Shown here piece by piece: positions 1 to 5,338 of a stretch of DNA of 5,573 nt. The DNA is from an uncultured Lachnospiraceae bacterium (GTDB taxonomy: Bacteria > Bacillota > Clostridia > Lachnospirales > Lachnospiraceae), in contig CAMWUP010000170.1 of the NCBI GenBank assembly GCA_947177465.1, forward strand, positions 1-5,573, written 5' to 3'. The position numbers were made by a program, and so were the translations under genes. The notes under the pieces were generated by a model. That model had not been told where the DNA came from. It ran no database searches and saw only the letters and a list, made by a program, of their open reading frames with translations. Numbering within the stretch: the first letter of the stretch is position 1; every line of letters begins with the position of its first letter.

Positions 1-358
1 CGCCAATGGGTCCTTTCTGTCTGACAATTTCCGTCTCCAGCATCAGCACATCCCCCGGCACTACCTTTTTCTTAAACTTCGCCGCATTGATACCTGCAAA
101 ATAGGCTGTCTTGCCCTTGTTTTCCGCAAGGCTCAAAATTGTAACGGCCCCTGTCTGTGCCAGCGCTTCTATAATCAGCACGCCCGGCATAACAGGCTCC
201 TGAGGGAAATGTCCCTGAAAATACGGTTCGTTGTAAGAAACGCATTTTTTGGCCACCGCCCTCACCCCGGGTGTCAGTTCCTCCACCGTGTCAAGCAGCA
301 TAAAAGGCTGCCTGTGCGGTATAATTTCCATAATCTCCTTTGTCGATAATACAGACAT
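1..358 (-). CDS. fabZ: 3-hydroxyacyl-ACP dehydratase FabZ, C-terminus cut by the window edge
   Basis: FabZ removes water from 3-hydroxyacyl-ACP to give trans-2-enoyl-ACP in cytosolic type II fatty-acid elongation. The minus strand reads 119 codons from an ATG at 358 (MSVLSTKEIMEIIPHRQPFM) to the window edge. The family is about 140-150 residues long, so roughly 25 C-terminal residues are missing. The hot-dog fold signature is clear: IPHRQPFMLLD at residues 13-23, then YFQGHFPQEPVMPGVLIIEA at 46-65. His50 and Glu64 are the expected catalytic pair, 14 residues apart as in E. coli FabZ. A weak AGGT lies 6 nt before the start, with GAAAGGA further up. It follows fabF after only 23 bp and is surely in the same operon. 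In many clostridia accB sits between these two genes; here there is no room for it. FabA is less likely given the length and the FabZ-type PHRxPFLLD start. Confidence 0.96.
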   Translation of the reverse strand, partial: MSVLSTKEIMEIIPHRQPFMLLDTVEELTPGVRAVAKKCVSYNEPYFQGHFPQEPVMPGVLIIEALAQTGAVTILSLAENKGKTAYFAGINAAKFKKKVVPGDVLMLETEIVRQKGPIG

Positions 359-381
359 TTTAATACCTGTTCCTTTCTTCT

Positions 382-1617
382 CTACTGCCGATATTTTCCA
401 ATCAGGATGCTTGCGTTGTGCCCGCCAAACCCGAGCGAGTTGCTGAGTGCATAAGGAATATCCTCTTTGTAAGCCTCTCTGCAGTAATTCAAATCCAGTT
501 CTTCATCAGGCGTTTCATATCCTGCCGTCCTGTGGATAAAGCCTTCCTCCATCTCCTTCACACAAGTCACAAATTCAACTGCACCTGCCGCGCCGAGAAG
601 ATGCCCTATCATGGATTTGGTTGAGTTGATGCGAAGCTTCTTCGCATGGTCTCCAAACGCCAGCTTAATGGCTCTGGTTTCAAATAAATCATTGTGGTGG
701 GTCGCAGTTCCATGTGCATTGATATATGTGATATCCTCCGGTACCAGCCCGCCGTCTGCTATGGCATTCTCCATTGCGCGCGCCGCGCCGCTGCCATCCT
801 CAGCCGGAGAGGTGATATGATAAGCGTCCCCTGTACAGCCATAGCCCAGCACTTCAGCATAGATATGTGCTCCTCGTCTTTTCGCATGCTCCAGCTCTTC
901 CAGAACCACAATTCCTGCACCTTCTCCCATCACAAAACCGCTCCGGTTTTTGTCAAAGGGAAGGGAACACCTGTCGGGATTATCCTCCGTACTAAGCGCC
1001 GTCAGTGCGCAGAAGCCGCCTATGCCAAGGGGCGTCACCGCGCTTTCTGTTCCTCCTGCCAGCATGATATCCGCCTCACCGTACTGGATGCTGCGAAATG
1101 CTTCCCCGATGGAATTGGTGCCTGTTGCACATGCTGTCACCACATTGATATTTTTGCCCTTAAGCCCAAAGTGAATGGACACATTTCCTGCCGCCATATT
1201 GGAAATCATAAGGGGCACCAAAAGCGGGGTAATTTTGGAGGGACCTTTGTTTAACAGCTTCTCATACTCTCTTTCTATCGCCTGCAGGCTGCCGATTCCG
1301 GAACCTACCGAGCAGCCTGCACGATAAGGGTCTTCTTTATCCATGGAAAGCCCCGCATCCGCTACCGCCTCCTGCGCTGCCGCTACCGCATACTGGCTGA
1401 AAGCTTCCATGCGCTTTGCTGCCTTAAAATCCATATAATCTTTGGCATCAAAGCCCTTCAGCTCCGCCGCTACATGACATTTATAATCCGTGCTGTCAAA
1501 TCTTGTGATTGTGCCAAACCCATGCCGCCCTGCTTTTACAGCATCAAAAAAATCCTTTACATTAAGCCCGATTGGGGTAATGGCGCCCATCCCTGTCACT
1601 ACTACTCGTCTGCTCAT
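382..1617 (-). CDS. fabF: 3-oxoacyl-ACP synthase II FabF
   Basis: FabF condenses acyl-ACP with malonyl-ACP, releasing CO2, to lengthen the growing chain by two carbons. The 411-residue protein has the family's full length and begins MSRRVVVTGMGAITPIG, the standard KAS II start. The thiolase-fold catalytic triad is intact: Cys163 in VVTACATG, His302 in INAHGTATHHND and His339 in STKSMIGHLLGAAG. The gatekeeper loop GFGGHN is at residues 396-401. A Cys-His-His triad separates it from FabH, which has Cys-His-Asn. The start codon has a GGGAG 11 nt upstream and an AAGGAG further away, so the ribosome site is less well spaced than those of its neighbours. It lies 29 bp after fabG and 23 bp before fabZ, inside one operon. 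Confidence 0.98.
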   Translation of the reverse strand: MSRRVVVTGMGAITPIGLNVKDFFDAVKAGRHGFGTITRFDSTDYKCHVAAELKGFDAKDYMDFKAAKRMEAFSQYAVAAAQEAVADAGLSMDKEDPYRAGCSVGSGIGSLQAIEREYEKLLNKGPSKITPLLVPLMISNMAAGNVSIHFGLKGKNINVVTACATGTNSIGEAFRSIQYGEADIMLAGGTESAVTPLGIGGFCALTALSTEDNPDRCSLPFDKNRSGFVMGEGAGIVVLEELEHAKRRGAHIYAEVLGYGCTGDAYHITSPAEDGSGAARAMENAIADGGLVPEDITYINAHGTATHHNDLFETRAIKLAFGDHAKKLRINSTKSMIGHLLGAAGAVEFVTCVKEMEEGFIHRTAGYETPDEELDLNYCREAYKEDIPYALSNSLGFGGHNASILIGKYRQ

Positions 1618-1646
1618 ATCAAACTCTGCTCCCTTCTCCTTATACT

Positions 1647-2387
1647 TTATACCGCCATTCCACCGTCCACGGATATGACCTGTCCGGTGATATAGCCCGC
1701 CGCATCCGATGCCAGAAACGCGACTACGTCAGCCACTTCCTTTGCCGTTCCGGTCCTCTTTAACAGAATTTGTTCCGTCAAGGCCGTCTTTACTGTATCC
1801 GGAAGGCTTTCTGTCATTTCCGTCTCAATGAACCCGGGCGCTACTGCGTTTACCGTAATGCCGCGGCTCCCCAGCTCTCTTGCCGCGCTCTTGGTAAGAC
1901 CGATAACCCCCGCCTTGGATGCGCAGTAATTTGCCTGTCCCGCATTTCCCATTACGCCGGTGACGGATGAAATATTGATGATTTTTCCACTGCGCTGCTT
2001 TAAAAGCTGTCTGGACAGGTGCTTTATGGTGTTAAAGCAGCCCTTCAGATTGACGGCAATCACCCTGTCGAAATCCTCCTCCGACATTTTCATCAGAAGA
2101 TTATCCCTTGTGATTCCGGCATTATTCACCAAAACATCAATATGCCCATAGTCTTTCACCAGAGCCGTTATCATTTCTCCGCAGGCATTAAAATCTGCCA
2201 CATTGCATGCAAAGCTGACCGCTTCTCCGCCTGCCTTTCTGATTTCCTCCACCGTCTCCTGTGCCTTCGCCGCGGAGCCGTTATAATTTACAATGACAAA
2301 CATACCTTCTTGCGCCAATGTCAGCGCAATCGCTCTTCCGATTCCCCTGCCGGCACCGGTAACAAGCGCTATTTTTTTATCAGGCAT
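1647..2387 (-). CDS. fabG: 3-oxoacyl-ACP reductase FabG
   Basis: FabG reduces 3-oxoacyl-ACP to 3-hydroxyacyl-ACP with NADPH. It is a classical short-chain dehydrogenase of 246 residues. Visible motifs are the Rossmann TGAGRGIG at 10-17, NNAG at 88-91, Asn113 in AVNLKG, Ser141 in INISSV, and the YxxxK pair Tyr154/Lys158 in QANYCASKAG. The end GYITGQVISVDGGMAV is typical of FabG. The frame is open for 16 more codons upstream to an ATG at 2435, but that extension lies inside fabD and is not family-like. The ATG at 2387 gives the usual MPDKKIALVTG start and has a GGAGGT 8 nt upstream. The start overlaps the end of fabD by 8 bp, which implies translational coupling. The operon context makes the fatty-acid role much more likely than another SDR function. 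Confidence 0.97.
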   Translation of the reverse strand: MPDKKIALVTGAGRGIGRAIALTLAQEGMFVIVNYNGSAAKAQETVEEIRKAGGEAVSFACNVADFNACGEMITALVKDYGHIDVLVNNAGITRDNLLMKMSEEDFDRVIAVNLKGCFNTIKHLSRQLLKQRSGKIINISSVTGVMGNAGQANYCASKAGVIGLTKSAARELGSRGITVNAVAPGFIETEMTESLPDTVKTALTEQILLKRTGTAKEVADVVAFLASDAAGYITGQVISVDGGMAV

Positions 2388-3306
2388 TTTTAAGTACCTC
2401 CATGCATTTATCAAGGTCTTCATATTTATCCACATTTAAGACCGTGACTTCTCTGTTGATTTTTTTCACAAAGCCGCTCAGCGTTCTGCCGGGTCCGATT
2501 TCCACAAAGGTATCAAATCCGTCTGCCAGAAGTCTTTCCACCGACTGCTGCCACCTTACAGGAGACGAAATCTGCTTTTCCAAAAGCTCCCTGACAGGCT
2601 CCGTGGAGCGCACGTAATCTGCCGTCAGGTTTGCCACATAGGGAATGGAAAAGTCAAGAAGCTGCGCCCTGTCAAGGTCCTTCCGCAGCCTTTCTCCCGC
2701 CCCGACAAGCATTTGGGAATGAAACGGTCCGCTGACATTTAAGGGTACCACCCGCTTTGCGCCTTTCTGCTGCAGCGCTTCGCCCGCCTTTTGGACTGCA
2801 GCCGCCTCCCCGGTAATCACAATCTGTCCCGGGCAGTTGTAGTTGGCAATGGATACAATGCCTTCTGTATGTTCACATATTTCCTCTATTACTTCTGTAG
2901 AAAGCCCCAGTACAGCCGCCATAGCGCCTCCCGTGGGAACTGCCTCCTGCATATATACGCCTCGCCTTCTCACGATTGCCAAAGCCGTATCAGCCCGCAT
3001 AACGCCTGATGCCACTATCGCACCGTATTCGCCAAGACTTAAGCCCGCCGCTGCCTGCGGACGGATTCCACGCTCTTCCAATACCTTTAAGATGGCGATT
3101 TCTACCGTTACCATGGCAATCTGGGTATATTCTGTGACGGAAAGCTTGTCATTTTCCTCAAAACAAATCGCCGGAATGTCCAGTCCCGTGATATAGCCTG
3201 CCTTCTCAAAGATTTCTTTCGCCGCTTTTTCCTTCTCGTAAAAATCCTTTCCCATTCCTGCGTACTGTGCGCCCTGTCCCGGGAACATAAATACCATTTT
3301 GCTCAT
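2380..3306 (-). CDS. fabD: Malonyl-CoA:ACP transacylase FabD
   Basis: FabD moves malonate from CoA to acyl carrier protein, supplying the extender unit for FabF. The protein has 308 residues from the ATG at 3306, the family's usual size. Expected active-site elements are present: FPGQGAQ near the N-terminus (Gln11), the nucleophile Ser90 in GLSLGEYGA, Arg115 in RRRGVYMQEA and the catalytic His196 in VSGPFHSQML. VEIGPGRTLSGFVKKI at 268-283 is also typical. The more common GHSLGE is GLSLGE here, a variant I recall from clostridial FabD proteins. Two earlier in-frame ATGs (3318, 3312) would add MRMK, but the AGGA that best serves as ribosome site overlaps them, so MSKMVFMFPGQG is the better start. 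It lies 38 bp after fabK and overlaps fabG by 8 bp. Confidence 0.97.
   Translation of the reverse strand: MSKMVFMFPGQGAQYAGMGKDFYEKEKAAKEIFEKAGYITGLDIPAICFEENDKLSVTEYTQIAMVTVEIAILKVLEERGIRPQAAAGLSLGEYGAIVASGVMRADTALAIVRRRGVYMQEAVPTGGAMAAVLGLSTEVIEEICEHTEGIVSIANYNCPGQIVITGEAAAVQKAGEALQQKGAKRVVPLNVSGPFHSQMLVGAGERLRKDLDRAQLLDFSIPYVANLTADYVRSTEPVRELLEKQISSPVRWQQSVERLLADGFDTFVEIGPGRTLSGFVKKINREVTVLNVDKYEDLDKCMEVLKNA
2396..2401 (-). promoter_or_regulatory. Ribosome binding site that fixes the fabG start
   Basis: A perfect GGAGGT on the minus strand lies inside the last codons of fabD, 8 nt before the ATG at 2387. It decides for that start over the upstream in-frame ATGs at 2435 and 2423, which would add residues foreign to the family. 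Confidence 0.88.
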
Positions 3307-3311
3307 TTTCA

Positions 3312-3316
3312 TCCTC
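3312..3316 (-). promoter_or_regulatory. Ribosome binding site that fixes the fabD start
   Basis: GAGGA on the minus strand stands 5 nt before the ATG at 3306. The ATG at 3318 has no purine-rich site at a suitable distance (it is preceded by GCGCGCAGAA), and the ATG at 3312 overlaps this site. This favours the start at 3306. Confidence 0.7.
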
Positions 3317-3344
3317 ATTTCTGCGCGCTTTTATGGTGCATGAT

Positions 3345-4277
3345 TTATTTCTCCGTCGCACGCAATAGCTGCGCCGCCTCCTGCATAATCTCTTCTATCA
3401 TTTCCTTACAGGACTGCTCTTTTTTCACAAGCCCTGCAATCTGTCCCGCCATCAAGGTACCGTTCACGGTATCGCCGTCCATGACCGCCCTGCGCAGGGA
3501 GCCTAATGTCAACTGCTCCAGCTCCTCAAGCCCTGCGCCCTCTTTTTCCAGACGCAAATACTCCCTTGACATCTGATTGCGGATTTGGCGCACCGGATGC
3601 CCTGTACTCATACCCGTAACCTCAGAATCGATATCCTTTGCCTTGATTACTTTTTCCTTGTAATTTGCGTGAACGATGGACTCCTTTGCCACAATAAACC
3701 TTGTACCCATCTGCACCGCTTCGGCTCCCAGCATACGTGCTGCCGCAAATCCTCTGCCATCGCCGATGCCGCCTGCTGCAATCACAGGAATCTGTACCGC
3801 ATCCACTACCTGCGGAACCAGACACATGGTAGTAGACGAACCAATATGCCCGCCGGATTCCGTGCCTTCTGCCACTACCGCAGATGCGCCGCAGCGCTCC
3901 ATCATTTTCGCCATGGCGACGCTCGCTACCACCGGAATCACCTTGACGCCGCCTTCTTTAAAGGCGTCCATAAACTTTGCCGGATTGCCGGCGCCGGTCG
4001 TCACCACCTTTATGCCCTCCTCCAACACTACCTTTGCCACCTCAGGCGCATTGGGGTTCATCAGCATAATATTGACGCCGATTGGTTTTTTCGTAAGCTC
4101 CCTTGCTTTTCTGATTTCTTCCCGCACAATCTCCGCCGGCGCGCTGGCAGCCCCGATAATGCCAAGCCCCCCTGCCTCTGATACGGCGGCCGCAAGACTG
4201 TGCTCTGCCACCCATGCCATCCCGCCCTGCAGGATGGGATATTCAATTTCCAAAAGCTCTGTGATTCTGGTTTTCAT
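3345..4277 (-). CDS. fabK: Enoyl-ACP reductase II FabK (FMN flavoprotein)
   Basis: FabK carries out the last step of each elongation cycle, reducing trans-2-enoyl-ACP with NAD(P)H through bound FMN. It replaces FabI in many Clostridia and streptococci and is known to be insensitive to triclosan. The 310-residue product starts MKTRITELLEIEYPILQGGM. It belongs to the nitronate monooxygenase-like TIM-barrel family. PILQGGMAWV (14-23), GVNIMLMNP (67-75), ESGGHIG with His144 (the position reported as catalytic in pneumococcal FabK), the phosphate-binding AAGGIGDGRG (168-177) and QMGTRF (189-194) are all visible. The frame stays open to an ATG at 4373, but that lies within the operator array, has no ribosome site and would add a basic, non-family stretch. 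It is the first gene of the operon here. A nitronate monooxygenase is possible by fold, but the fab context settles it. Confidence 0.96.
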   Translation of the reverse strand: MKTRITELLEIEYPILQGGMAWVAEHSLAAAVSEAGGLGIIGAASAPAEIVREEIRKARELTKKPIGVNIMLMNPNAPEVAKVVLEEGIKVVTTGAGNPAKFMDAFKEGGVKVIPVVASVAMAKMMERCGASAVVAEGTESGGHIGSSTTMCLVPQVVDAVQIPVIAAGGIGDGRGFAAARMLGAEAVQMGTRFIVAKESIVHANYKEKVIKAKDIDSEVTGMSTGHPVRQIRNQMSREYLRLEKEGAGLEELEQLTLGSLRRAVMDGDTVNGTLMAGQIAGLVKKEQSCKEMIEEIMQEAAQLLRATEK

Positions 4278-4280
4278 ATT

Positions 4281-4286
4281 TCCTCT
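4281..4286 (-). promoter_or_regulatory. Ribosome binding site of fabK
   Basis: AGAGGA on the minus strand ends 3 nt before the ATG at 4277 (4 nt if only AGAGG is counted). The spacing is a little short, but no better site serves any other in-frame start. A small GCCG/CGGC hairpin (4293-4296 with 4303-4306) lies just upstream in the leader. Confidence 0.65.
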
Positions 4287-4329
4287 CATTCCGCCGCATA
4301 AACGGCCTCTTTTCCCTCGTCCTATTTCT

Positions 4330-4390
4330 TTTGACCGGCAAAAGGTTTGATTATCAAATACTTTGAATATCAAACTTTTTGCCTATCAAA
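4330..4390 (-). promoter_or_regulatory. Four phased FabT-like operator boxes in front of fabK
   Basis: Four 13-bp boxes of the form TTTG-N5-CAAA stand in a row, each separated by 3 bp. Plus-strand sequences are TTTGACCGGCAAA (4330-4342), TTTGATTATCAAA (4346-4358), TTTGAATATCAAA (4362-4374) and TTTGCCTATCAAA (4378-4390). Their centres are exactly 16 bp apart. The second is a perfect 6+1+6 palindrome and matches the FabT repressor site of streptococci and lactococci as I remember it. The outer two are weaker copies. The last box touches the -10 element and covers the predicted transcription start, and the rest lie in the early transcribed region, which fits repression by blocking or road-blocking. 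FabT is a MarR-family protein that responds to acyl-ACP. No regulator gene is present in the window, so the protein identity is inferred. Confidence 0.82.
4337..4383 (-). repeat. Long inverted repeat, possible 5'-terminal hairpin of the fab mRNA
   Basis: The arms 4337-4351 and 4369-4383 are complementary at 14 of 15 positions, with a 17-nt spacer in which a further 5 bp can pair after two mismatches. On the minus strand the left arm reads GGCAAAAAGTTTGAT. From the -10 position the transcript is expected to start at about 4383, the first base of this arm, so the mRNA could begin with a stem-loop of about 47 nt. The repeat arises from the mirror-like order of the four operator boxes, so it may be only a by-product of DNA sites. 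No T-run follows it, so it is not a plain terminator. Confidence 0.7.
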
Positions 4391-4418
4391 GTATATAGCA
4401 GTTAGCAAAAAATGTCAA
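4390..4418 (-). promoter_or_regulatory. SigA-type promoter of the fab operon
   Basis: On the minus strand TTGACA (4418-4413) is followed by a 17-bp spacer and TATACT (4395-4390). The -35 is a full consensus match and the -10 matches at 5 of 6 positions. The predicted start is near 4383, giving a leader of about 106 nt before fabK. The operator boxes begin at the last base of the -10, so the strong promoter is probably held down by a repressor. Confidence 0.88.
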
Positions 4419-4425
4419 CTATTTT

Positions 4426-4460
4426 AAAAGAAAAAGAGCCTCAGATTGCTCCGAAGCCCT
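4426..4460 (-). terminator. Rho-independent terminator between the toxin operon and the fab promoter
   Basis: On the minus strand AGGGCTTC (4460-4453) pairs with GAGGCTCT (4442-4435) over 8 bp with two G-U pairs and a 10-nt loop, followed by TTTTCTTTT. The tail ends 7 bp before the -35 of the fab promoter, so it separates fab expression from upstream read-through. Confidence 0.75.
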
Positions 4461-4515
4461 TCCTCTCCTAACTATAAATTTTGTGAAACATAATTACTGC
4501 CCCATTTACTTTAAT

Positions 4516-4547
4516 ATTTGTAACTTTTATCTAGAAAATTTACAAAT
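4516..4547. repeat. AT-rich inverted repeat just downstream of the toxin gene
   Basis: ATTTGTAACTTTT (4516-4528) and AAAATTTACAAAT (4535-4547) are complementary at 12 of 13 positions around a 6-nt loop. It begins 8 bp after the toxin stop codon. No T-run follows on the minus strand, so it is a poor terminator by itself, although it may protect the 3' end of the toxin mRNA. It could equally be a binding site or a trace of insertion. The rest of 4461-4555 shows nothing recognisable. Confidence 0.6.
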
Positions 4548-4555
4548 CGTTTGCT

Positions 4556-4933
4556 TTACATCTGATGCGCCAATAACCATTGTAAAATATCTTCATACTT
4601 TTTTCTGTCCGCCGCTACATCTAATATTAAATCTGATAACTCTTTCTGCGTATATTCAATCTCATAACCATTTAATGCCAAAAAAACTAACATAGCATGA
4701 CACCCTATTCTTTTATTGCCATCTATCATTGCATGATTTTTAACCAGTCCATAACAAAGTCTTGCTGCCTTTGCCTGTATGCTTGGATATAATTCTTCTC
4801 CTCCATAGGATTGGAATGGACTTTCTAATGCGGATTCAAGCATACCCACATCCCTAATTCCATCACTTCCTCCAGTAGCCTCTATTAATTGAGTATGAAG
4901 TAATAGAATTTGTTCCTCTGTCAGCCTAATCAT
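4556..4933 (-). CDS. doc: Doc-type toxin (Fic/Doc fold) of a toxin-antitoxin pair
   Basis: This 125-residue protein is of the death-on-curing family. P1 Doc halts translation by phosphorylating elongation factor Tu, and the antitoxin partner covers its active site. The Fic/Doc core motif is HAMIDGNKR at residues 67-75: His67 is the presumed catalytic base, and Asp71, Asn73, Lys74 and Arg75 bind nucleotide. The Lys in GNKR, where AMP-transferring Fic proteins have GNGR, points to the Doc kinase branch. The family N-terminus (LTEEQILLLHTQLIEATGG) and GIRDVGMLESALESP at 25-39 are also typical. The third motif position, usually Phe, is Met. The start ATG at 4933 overlaps the antitoxin stop as ATGA, with a GAGGT 9 nt upstream. 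GC content is visibly lower than in the fab genes, suggesting horizontal gain. Activity is inferred from the family. Confidence 0.93.
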   Translation of the reverse strand: MIRLTEEQILLLHTQLIEATGGSDGIRDVGMLESALESPFQSYGGEELYPSIQAKAARLCYGLVKNHAMIDGNKRIGCHAMLVFLALNGYEIEYTQKELSDLILDVAADRKKYEDILQWLLAHQM

Positions 4934-5172
4934 TTAGCAAGCACCTCATATGATTCTTTATTCTTCTCAATCAATCTTTTTGATATATTCAGAACATCTT
5001 CATCCAAGGCTATAGCATCATTATCTGCCTTACTAAAATCTATAACAAGATATCTTGGCACGTTATTTTTTAGAATAACGGCCGTTCCATGTTCATCCAC
5101 TAATCTTGCCACTTTTGAAAAATTCTGGTTTGCTTCCGTAATGGAAACCATTGTATTTGTATTTATTGTCAC
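4930..5172 (-). CDS. phd: Phd/YefM-type antitoxin
   Basis: This 80-residue protein is the expected partner of the Doc toxin. The N-terminal part (residues 8-46, MVSITEANQNFSKVARLVDE and the following beta strands with VILKNNVPRYLVIDF) is the Phd/YefM DNA-binding fold. The C-terminal segment from about 57 to 80 (EDVLNISKRLIEKNKESYEV) is charged and helical, as in Phd tails that thread into Doc. It starts with GTG at 5172. An in-frame ATG at 5151 would trim seven residues but has no ribosome site. The gene precedes the toxin and overlaps it by 4 bp, the usual order that keeps antitoxin in excess. An 18-bp palindrome over the -35 is a likely site for self-repression. It is AT-rich like the toxin, so the pair probably moved as one unit. 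Confidence 0.93.
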   Translation of the reverse strand: MTINTNTMVSITEANQNFSKVARLVDEHGTAVILKNNVPRYLVIDFSKADNDAIALDEDVLNISKRLIEKNKESYEVLAK

Positions 5173-5179
5173 CGTTCAC

Positions 5180-5185
5180 ACCTCC
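5180..5185 (-). promoter_or_regulatory. Strong ribosome binding site that supports a GTG antitoxin start
   Basis: A perfect GGAGGT on the minus strand stands 7 nt before the GTG at 5172. The next in-frame ATG (5151) is 28 nt from it, so GTG is the better start. The predicted transcript start is only a few bases upstream, so the leader is very short. Confidence 0.85.
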
Positions 5186-5195
5186 CAACAGTTTT

Positions 5196-5224
5196 ATTAT
5201 ATTCAATTTCTAGGTTAAATTCAA
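5196..5224 (-). promoter_or_regulatory. Promoter of the toxin-antitoxin operon
   Basis: On the minus strand TTGAAT (5224-5219), a 17-bp spacer and TATAAT (5201-5196) form a good vegetative promoter: full consensus at -10 and 4 of 6 at -35. The start should fall near 5189, about 17 nt before the antitoxin GTG. Confidence 0.8.
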
Positions 5225-5228
5225 CCTA
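5211..5228. promoter_or_regulatory. 18-bp palindromic operator over the toxin-antitoxin -35
   Basis: TAGGTTAAATTCAACCTA is symmetrical at 8 of 9 base pairs and covers the whole -35 and part of the spacer. Phd-family antitoxins repress their own promoters by binding palindromes at the promoter, and this is the only strong palindrome there. Binding by this antitoxin is inferred. Confidence 0.72.
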
Positions 5229-5338
5229 TTACTTCATAAGCTAATGCAATTATATCACCTATTTCAGATTAATATTCATTAAACTGTGAAATAACTTTTA
5301 ATCAGCATTTTTCTATATTAAGTAAGTATTACATAAAT

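Noticed and set aside
694..1254. 186-codon open frame on the plus strand
   Set aside because: It is fully antisense to fabF, which has an intact triad; no recognisable domain or ribosome site supports it.
3585..4181. 198-codon open frame on the plus strand
   Set aside because: It lies wholly antisense to fabK, has a Cys/His-rich composition typical of a shadow frame, and shows no family motif.
4278..4373. N-terminal extension of FabK from the ATG at 4373
   Set aside because: The ATG lies in the operator boxes only about 10 nt from the predicted transcript start, lacks a ribosome site, and the added basic stretch is foreign to FabK.
4337..4383. Riboswitch or attenuator in the fab leader
   Set aside because: A hairpin exists, but no T-run, alternative anti-hairpin or known ligand-binding fold was seen in the ~106-nt leader, so only a plain stem-loop is reported.
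4330..4390. FapR-type operator
   Set aside because: FapR sites, as I recall them, centre on TTAGTACCTA-like sequence; nothing similar is present, while TTTGAT-N-ATCAAA fits FabT far better.
5222..5269. Fifteen-codon stop-to-stop frame on the minus strand (reads SEIGDIIALAYEVIG) that could be the tail of a lost gene
   Set aside because: It is too short to judge, has no start or ribosome site and overlaps the toxin-antitoxin promoter; chance is the simplest explanation.
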